Below, one piece after another: positions 57,887-64,000 of a DNA stretch of 64,000 bases. A program made the translations under genes and the position numbers. This stretch comes from Verticillium longisporum (lineage: Eukaryota > Ascomycota > Sordariomycetes > Glomerellales > Plectosphaerellaceae): assembly GCA_019188255.1 (NCBI GenBank), contig JAETXT010000002.1:1116001-1180000 (forward strand), written 5' to 3'. The first letter of the stretch is position 1, and each line of letters opens with the position of its first letter. Below the pieces are notes generated by a model. The model was not told the DNA's origin, made no database searches, and saw only the letters and a program-made list of their open reading frames with translations.

Positions 57887-59577
57887 ATGTCTTCGGGACA
57901 CAATGTATGACATGCCCATTACCCTGCGGCTCACAGCCGATGTCGCCCATCATATCGATCGATCTGCTTACGGATTTGCTTGCAGGACCCTAAGCTTCTG
58001 TACGCCATCAATGGCGTCCAGGCTTACCACATTTCTAATGGCGTGGAAGAGTCTCTGACGCCCGCTAGCCCTCAGACTCTCTCCCTCTTAATGGTGCCAA
58101 CTTCATCACCATTCGCAGACGCTTCCGGCACCACTGGCACAAACACTCCGCCCGAGGACTTCTACTTGCACCTACACCTCCCACCCGAGCTCGATCTTCC
58201 TCTGCCAGCCACTACCCAGATCTATCACCAACCTCCCAGAAGCTACCTCATCCCCGTTGGGACCTGGGTCCCGACAGCGGTGCCTTTACCCGCCTTGAGT
58301 TTCCGGACACGGGCAGCCGTCAAGGTCTTCAGGAGGATGTCGACACTTTTGAGACCATCCTGGCCCAATGTACCGCCTTTCTCGAACGCTCTCCGCCTCC
58401 GAAGAAGGCAGCCAAGGCTGATATTCCTCCTGTCTCTACAACCAGGGCTGCAGAGAAGGATTTATCGGGGGCTTCTGGATCCGAGCCACTGCCTGCATAT
58501 AACCCCGCGGACTATGAACCAGGCCAGGCTTACGCGCAAGGTAGCCACAGCCTGCATCCGGGTGGCAGGATTGTCCTGGTCGACGAGGAAGATGGTAGTG
58601 TCATTGGCGAGTTGACCGAGGGATACCAAGTCGATGACAGCGGTATCAAGCACGGATCCAAAGGTAAGTGGTCGAGCCCCTTGTTGTTCAGCTTGAGGTA
58701 GAGACACTTGACTGATTACGAGAATGGCACAGATCCTGTCGAAATCACACTTCCCGCTGATAGCACCCAGGCTGTCAAAGTACAGCCAGCATCCCAGGAG
58801 TACGTCGAGATGGTGATGCATCCTTCGTACAAGAGGTCATTCCTCGTGAACAACGCTTCGAAGGCATCCAGACTGATCGTTACATCGTCCGATCTTATCG
58901 CCAAGGGCTTGCAGAGTGGCGCCGACACGTTTTCGCAGAAGACCAAGCCCGTGTCAAAACCTGTCACGTTCACGCCCGCAGCACACGACCGAATTCGTAG
59001 AATAAACACCTTCTCGACAAAGGCCGCCGGTTTATCGGCAACTACGGTCACTCACATTGGCAGGTACGCGCAGAACTTCGGTGCTTCCCTCAGTAGGAAG
59101 AAGGACGGAAGCGGTAGAGGCTATGACAAGGACGGCAACGTAGTCGAGTCTTACAAACCTGGGCTGCTGAACAAGAGTCTTATGGCCTTCAACACCGTAG
59201 CCGATGGTATCGAGCAAGCCGGCAAGAACCTTCTGGGTGGCACTGCATCGAGTGTCTCGCAGGTGGTCGAGCACCGGTGGGGCTCTGAGGCCGGTCAGGC
59301 GTCGCGGAACATTGGTGGTGGCTTCAAGAATGTTGGTCTTGTCTACATCGATGTCACGGGTGTCTCCCGGCGAGCCATTCTGAAGAGTGTGGCGAAGGGT
59401 ATGGTAGTCGGCAAGGTGGGTAACGGAGGTGGTCAGATCATTGTGGGCGGCGGCGACGGTGGCACTGTCTCCCCAGGCACACTGGAGAGGAACAACAGCA
59501 ACACGAACATCAGCGGGGCCGCGAGCATTCACACTGCTTATGAAGGTGGCAGCAGCAAGGGCAAGAAGCCCATCTGA
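57887..59577 (+). CDS. Spartin/senescence-domain protein (frame broken once)
   Basis: Exons 57887..57904 (only MSSGHN), 57986..58663 and 58733..59577; introns 57905..57985 and 58664..58732. The N-terminal half (DPKLLYAINGVQAYHISNG, FYLHLHLPPELDLPLPATTQ) resembles the plant-related/spartin region, and the C-terminal half from about residue 270 is the senescence domain, with SRLIVTSSDLIAKGLQSGAD, LLNKSLMAFNTVADGIEQAG and VGLVYIDVTGVSRRAILKSV. At the C4 run 58252-58255 the frame slips; one added base gives YLIPRWDLGPDSGAFTRLEF and a 513-codon protein. Spartin-family proteins act at lipid droplets and in lipid transfer in animals; the fungal role is inferred. Confidence 0.82.
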
Positions 59578-60267
59578 AGGGGAGCGGCGGAGACTTGATG
59601 GTTACGGTGTTGATAGATGCCCATGCCTGTGTTTTTGTTTTCCTGCGGCCAGTAGACCTACGATTACGAACAGCAATGAATACACATGAACAGCATCTGA
59701 AACTCATTTCAACCATGATCAGAGAAACGATTGTCAGGCATGTAATGCCTTCGCCGGTGCATTGAAGACGGCAGGCGGGGCGGGTGGGGCGCGTCTACCA
59801 TCGATAAGTGATTTCAACCTGCCGTTTTGCTTATCGGGCAGCAACGTCAGAGTCGCGTCTTGTCGCGATGGTGGTCAACAGGTCACTTCACCTTCACCAC
59901 CACGGTAGACAGGTCCCTCGAGCGACACGCGGCATGTGTCGGTTGTAGAGTTTCGCTGCAGCTAGCACTTCCACGCCTCTCGCTTGTCGTTTGAAGAGTA
60001 GGACAGAGCATCTCCGAACGAGACCACCCCCACCAGGATTTGGCTGGGGGTAATATCTGGCAGCTACACGACAAACGATCGAGCTCAATGTGCCGCTTCG
60101 AGATTTTTGGCAGTATCATTCTTCTCATACACGACCTAGCTACTTCGAGTCGGTCCAAGAGGCCAGCTGAAACGACGCTGCCGCCACGTGCCTCGTATGT
60201 CACTCTGCTCCGTATCTCCTTCGCCCCAACAATGACCTGATTGCAATCGTAGTTCGCCCGTCCAATT
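59578..60267. other. Intergenic region, nothing recognised
   Basis: 690 bp between the spartin-like gene and GCP4; holds a 3' UTR and the GCP4 promoter. A 177-codon minus-strand frame (59883-60416) overlaps the GCP4 start and has no domain. Confidence 0.4.
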
Positions 60268-62583
60268 ATGCTGCACGAAATCCTCCTGTCCTTGTCCGGG
60301 CACCCTTCACCGCTCCTGCGAACCGATGGCATCCAATCCACCGCTTTTGCCGCCATCTCGCCCCCCGAACGCGAACTCCTTGCCACCGCTGCACATCTCA
60401 GCGACTTGAACATCAAGCTCCTGGGCCACTCAGCCCAGATTTCGGCAGAACACCCCTCGACTATATGCCGGGCCGTTGCAACGGCAATTGAGTCGATTCA
60501 TCTGGCTGCTTTTCAGCGCAAAGTCCTGGAGGTGGAAGAGACGGTCTTGCGGCATGACTCAAGTCTAGTGGGCGCCTACAACATCGTACCCTTGACCGCT
60601 GTTATTGGGGAGTTCTCAGGATGGACCAGGCGTCTGGAGTGGCTGAGAGAGGTGGTCCAGTTCATTCTGGGCAAGCACAAAGGTGGAAAGTGCTGCGGCG
60701 CTCAGTTGATTGATCGACTGCGCACTGAGCTGCAGAGCGGATACATGGACATTGAGCAGACGGCTCTGACTTTGGTCAAGGTTGCCGAGACGGCATGGCT
60801 GAAGCAAGTGTCTGCCTGGATTCTTTACGGCCGATTGCCGAGTCACGGCGAGGGCGACTTCTTCGTCCGACTGGCGGAGGATGGCGATCATGACTTTGTT
60901 ATCACACCAGCACTGCTTCCCAAGTTTGTCACGCCTACGACAGCAGCCTCCATGTTATTCATCGGCAAATCACTGAACCATGTCCGCGTCAAGAGCAGTG
61001 TCGATTCGGGCCTCATGGGGCTTGATCACCTCTCATCACAACTCCGGGAGCTCTCGGGCCTGGCCTATCCGCTCAACACAGCGAGCTTCTCAAGAGCCAT
61101 CACCGCTCTCCGCGTAAGCCTATCCAGGACAACGCTTCAAAAACTCTTGCCACTGAGCAGAGTTGTCGAGATTCTCCGCCTGTTGCGCGAATTCTTCCTC
61201 CTCGGTCGGGGTGAGTTCGCCATGGCTCTGACACAACAAGCAGATGAGAAGCTTCGGAGCCGGTGGAAACGAGCGGATAATCTCGCGTACGACAAACGAG
61301 AAGGCTTTGGGACCCTCGCTTTGAAAGAGGGCGAAGTGACAGCGGTGCTGGCCAAGACGTGGGCGGCGATGGGACTGATGCAAGGACAACACGCAGACGA
61401 AGACGAAGGCCTCGAGCTGGGGCGTGACCTGCTGCGCTTGCAGCTCACCAAGTCCAAACCGGCAAGCCCCGTGAAGGTCGGGTCGGTCACTGCACCGCAG
61501 AGGTCACGGTCGCTCGCAACAACCCCTTTCCGCAACCTCCTCTTCTCAGTGCCTGTGGTGCTGACGATGCAGATCCCTTCGCCCCTCGACATGTTCCTGG
61601 CTCCATCCGACCTACAGATCTACTCAACCATCAACTCATACCTACTCTCTATCCGCCGGGCGCACATACGCCTTACAGACTTGTGGAAAATTACAAGCCT
61701 TCGACGGCATCATCCTGCACCGCCCGGACCGCCAGGTGGCAGTACCCGCGGCGGTCGATCAAAAGTGACGTTGCTTCGTGAGCGCCACACGGCACGTTCC
61801 AATGCCATGCGCAGCACCTGGGTCACAGCGAGCGCCGCTATATTCTTCCTCGCAGAAACAGAGGCCTATCTCCAGACCGAGGTCGTCGCCGGGCTCTGGG
61901 ACGGGTTCCACCAATGGCTCACGTCGAGCGAGGCAAAGCACGGCGACATCAGCTCAGGCCAAGCTACATCAGCAAGCCGAGCCGCGGCACCCGGAAACGA
62001 CAACGACGAAGATGAGGACATTTGGCTCATGCCTTCCACTGCTTCCAGCCCGTCCCCTTGCCAGCAGCAGCAACAGCAACAGCAACACGACCCGCAGTCT
62101 CTCGCGACAGCCCACGCACGCTACCTCCTCGCCCTCTCCCACCGCCTGCTCCTCACGTCGACGCCGTACACGGACGCTCTCCTCACGCTCCTCGTCAGCA
62201 CGGACCACCTCGTCGCCCTCGTCCACCGCCTGCACAGCATCTGGACGTCCATGGATCTCGAAGCCGACGCCGGCGTCGTCGACGCCTTTGTCGACCTCGA
62301 GACGGAGGAGAGGAGCGTCGCCGCCGCTCTCCGCGACGTCGAGGGGCGCGTCAAGGCAGGCGTCGAGGACGTCATTGCTGCGCTGAGGATACTCGAGGCT
62401 GACTCGGGTTTCGCCGAGGGCTTGGACGGCGGTTCTGGCACGGATGAAATGGACGGCGTCTGGGGTGCCGAGGAGGGGGAGTACACGCCCCGCCGGGTCG
62501 GCGGCGTCGAGAGGCTGCTGATGAAGCTTGATTTCGGCGGTTGGTTCGGGGGTCGGAAGGGCGTCTTTGGCGATGTGTTCTAG
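60268..62583 (+). CDS. Gamma-tubulin complex component GCP4
   Basis: Single-exon gene of 771 codons. It begins MLHEILLSLSGHPSPLL, the characteristic start of GCP4, and carries the Spc97/Spc98 GRIP1 region (LREVVQFILGKHKGGKCCGAQLIDRL; WLKQVSAWILYGRLP; FFVRLAED) and the gamma-tubulin-binding GRIP2 region (IPSPLDMFLAPSDLQIYSTI; LLSIRRAHIRLTDLWK). GCP4 stabilises large gamma-tubulin ring complexes at microtubule-organising centres; budding yeast lacks it, while Aspergillus has it (GcpD). A Gln run (eight, about 62066-62090) and an acidic insert (NDNDEDEDIWLMPS) interrupt the C-terminal half. Start 60268 is the first ATG. Confidence 0.9.
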   Translation: MLHEILLSLSGHPSPLLRTDGIQSTAFAAISPPERELLATAAHLSDLNIKLLGHSAQISAEHPSTICRAVATAIESIHLAAFQRKVLEVEETVLRHDSSLVGAYNIVPLTAVIGEFSGWTRRLEWLREVVQFILGKHKGGKCCGAQLIDRLRTELQSGYMDIEQTALTLVKVAETAWLKQVSAWILYGRLPSHGEGDFFVRLAEDGDHDFVITPALLPKFVTPTTAASMLFIGKSLNHVRVKSSVDSGLMGLDHLSSQLRELSGLAYPLNTASFSRAITALRVSLSRTTLQKLLPLSRVVEILRLLREFFLLGRGEFAMALTQQADEKLRSRWKRADNLAYDKREGFGTLALKEGEVTAVLAKTWAAMGLMQGQHADEDEGLELGRDLLRLQLTKSKPASPVKVGSVTAPQRSRSLATTPFRNLLFSVPVVLTMQIPSPLDMFLAPSDLQIYSTINSYLLSIRRAHIRLTDLWKITSLRRHHPAPPGPPGGSTRGGRSKVTLLRERHTARSNAMRSTWVTASAAIFFLAETEAYLQTEVVAGLWDGFHQWLTSSEAKHGDISSGQATSASRAAAPGNDNDEDEDIWLMPSTASSPSPCQQQQQQQQHDPQSLATAHARYLLALSHRLLLTSTPYTDALLTLLVSTDHLVALVHRLHSIWTSMDLEADAGVVDAFVDLETEERSVAAALRDVEGRVKAGVEDVIAALRILEADSGFAEGLDGGSGTDEMDGVWGAEEGEYTPRRVGGVERLLMKLDFGGWFGGRKGVFGDVF

Positions 62584-63118
62584 CGACCGGTTACTTTTAA
62601 AGCCGGTAGCTCGGCGGGACTGCCGCGCAGAGCGCTGGCAGGTTTCCGGCTCCAGTCGTATATTTCGGCGTTTGCGGGACATGGTCAGGGTCATTCTTCA
62701 CAAAATGCCCATGATGAAATACTAGCAATGGTTTTGGTACTCAGGTACTGTACCGTTGTGGCTTATTCTGCTTGATGCCCCTCTGCTGTTTTGGGAGAAC
62801 GGTGAAAATAGGAGGCGACTTCATTTTGGCACCACTCGTCATGTCATTAATTTCATTGCAGATGCAGTTCCCCTGCATCGTTCTGGCTCAGATCCTGTAG
62901 AGCTTCGTACCCAGAAAACCCCTTTCCCAAACGCCACCAAGCATACCTCCAAAGACGCAATCCTTGTCTCTGGCTATAGGTTGTGATATATTACACATCA
63001 GTGTCTTGCACGCTTTCTGAATGACATGATTGAAGTTGTGCAAACAAACATAATAAAACCCCGATCAAAACACTACTGGTCTGTTGATTGATGATGCCTT
63101 CGAAAAGGGAGGAACAGG
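62584..63118. other. Convergent intergenic region
   Basis: 535 bp between the 3' ends of GCP4 and the next gene. AT-richer than average; no gene seen. Confidence 0.4.
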
Positions 63119-64000
63119 TCAGTAGATAGACATAGTTCTCCTGTGGCGCTTCGGTTGGGCGTGCGGCTCAGATGAGCGGCGATGGAAGAGATTTTGAACA
63201 AATGCTTTTGGGCCATGATCGGCAGTGGAAGCCGCTCCCAGGTTGAAGCGGTGCTGATGCTTCCCCGTCTGCCAACGCTGCTTGATGCAGTCGTCGACAA
63301 GAGCAATGAGACCTGTGGCCACGACGACATCGGCGACGTTGGTCGCGGCGTCAATGATGCTTTGATCGCTGATCCACATGTGAGACGGAGGCACCCAGTC
63401 GCCGGCGCGCTCGTCGCTTTCAACCTGGTTTGGCGAACGAGTTTCGGGGACAATGTGAGCGACAGGCCGGTTCGAGAGGCCATCCTGAATGAGGTGGAAG
63501 GAGACGACGCCGAGATTCCTGTCGAGCACGCGGCGCCACTGATAGCTGTGGCCCCACCACTCGAATTCGTAGCGCTTGGAACCGCTGTGACCTCGGCTAG
63601 ATATGTTGACGCGGGCATAGTTGGAGAATTCGAGCTTCATGGTGTTGGTGGGTATGGGTTCGTTCTTTGGTTGGTGTTGGAAGGACAGTGAGCGGTTGGA
63701 AGAGCGGAGGATCGGGCTCTCGTCATGCGACATGGTACCAGACTGTGGCCTCACGTTGCTGGCTGAAGAGGTGATGCCGGAACCGGCATGCGAGAGCGTT
63801 CTGTGACCGCCAAGAGCCTTAAAGGCATTGGTCATGGATTGCTGCATGCCAGGACGCTCTTCAAGAGACGGGAGATCGTACTGCCGCTTACAGCTGCAGA
63901 TCTCACGACCCGAGTCGCGGCAGTATCTCCTCAAAGAGAAGTCTCTCCTAGCCAGGTCGTGCATGCGCAGATGGAAGAGCTGGATGGCGAGGCGGTGACG
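63119..64000 (-). CDS. Unknown protein, 5' end outside the window
   Basis: About 293 codons are open from the right edge to the TGA at 63119. The frame is still open at 64000 (AIQLFHLRMHDLARRDFSLR), so an ATG at 63964 is probably internal. Conserved-looking parts: RRYCRDSGREICSCKRQYDL with a Cys-x-Cys near the start, LEFSNYARVNISSRGHSGSK, YEFEWWGHSYQWRRVLD and VVSFHLIQDG. A hydrophobic stretch (AATNVADVVVATGLIALVDD) and a basic tail rich in His/Arg end it. It resembles fungal proteins of unknown role; I do not assign a function. Confidence 0.65.
   Translation of the reverse strand, partial: RHRLAIQLFHLRMHDLARRDFSLRRYCRDSGREICSCKRQYDLPSLEERPGMQQSMTNAFKALGGHRTLSHAGSGITSSASNVRPQSGTMSHDESPILRSSNRSLSFQHQPKNEPIPTNTMKLEFSNYARVNISSRGHSGSKRYEFEWWGHSYQWRRVLDRNLGVVSFHLIQDGLSNRPVAHIVPETRSPNQVESDERAGDWVPPSHMWISDQSIIDAATNVADVVVATGLIALVDDCIKQRWQTGKHQHRFNLGAASTADHGPKAFVQNLFHRRSSEPHAQPKRHRRTMSIY

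Overview
The window is nuclear DNA of a filamentous ascomycete, most likely a Sordariomycete and perhaps of the order Hypocreales. The evidence is dense spliced genes with short (about 50-130 nt) GT-AG introns, moderately GC-rich coding sequence, recognisable fungal families (Ctf18, Ku70, Cef1/Cdc5, Dbp10, Syo1, Egt1, peroxisomal Lon, Zn2Cys6 regulator) and recurrent AGGTACCT-type intergenic motifs. No species call is possible from sequence alone.

Layout. 1-2083 shows no supportable gene. 2084-8868: peroxisomal Lon protease (-), a DUF202 membrane protein (+), a fungal 'glycosyltransferase 2' (-). 10367-16774: the ribosomal-protein import symportin Syo1 (+), a DNAJC8-like J-protein (-) and the ribosome-assembly helicase Dbp10 (+). 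18266-25558: an SRPK-like kinase (+), a vacuolar amino-acid type MFS transporter (+), splicing factor Cef1/Cdc5 (-). 26270-30719: a stand-alone N-acetyl-gamma-glutamyl-phosphate reductase (-) and a second MFS transporter (+). 31156-39707: Ctf18 (-), a HIT hydrolase (-), ferrochelatase (-) and Ku70 (+). 40452-46176: a radical-SAM PflA-like protein, an unknown protein, a NECAP-like endocytic adaptor (-) and eIF2B alpha. 47104-48963: a Fot1/pogo-type DNA transposon with 46-bp terminal inverted repeats and TA target duplication. 49065-52684: ergothioneine synthase Egt1 in 13 exons. 54502-62583: a Zn2Cys6 regulator (-), a spartin/senescence-domain protein (+) and the gamma-tubulin complex protein GCP4 (+). 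63119-64000: the 3' part of an unknown gene.

These are mostly housekeeping genes and they do not form one pathway or a secondary-metabolite cluster. Several share divergent promoters: Lon/DUF202, glycosyltransferase/Syo1, J-protein/Dbp10, ferrochelatase/Ku70, NECAP/eIF2B alpha, regulator/spartin-like.

The most striking pattern is technical or evolutionary. Seven reading-frame breaks, in six otherwise well-conserved genes including expected essentials (DBP10, CEF1), are each repaired by one extra base, in or next to a run of G or C. This looks like systematic homopolymer under-calling. An eighth break, in the SRPK-like kinase, goes the other way. The best biological leads are the arginine reductase detached from its usual kinase partner, a kinase with the ATP-binding lysine replaced by arginine, a possible splicing switch that would remove the peroxisomal signal of Lon, two tiny exons in egt1, and a nearly intact transposon about 100 bp past the egt1 stop codon.
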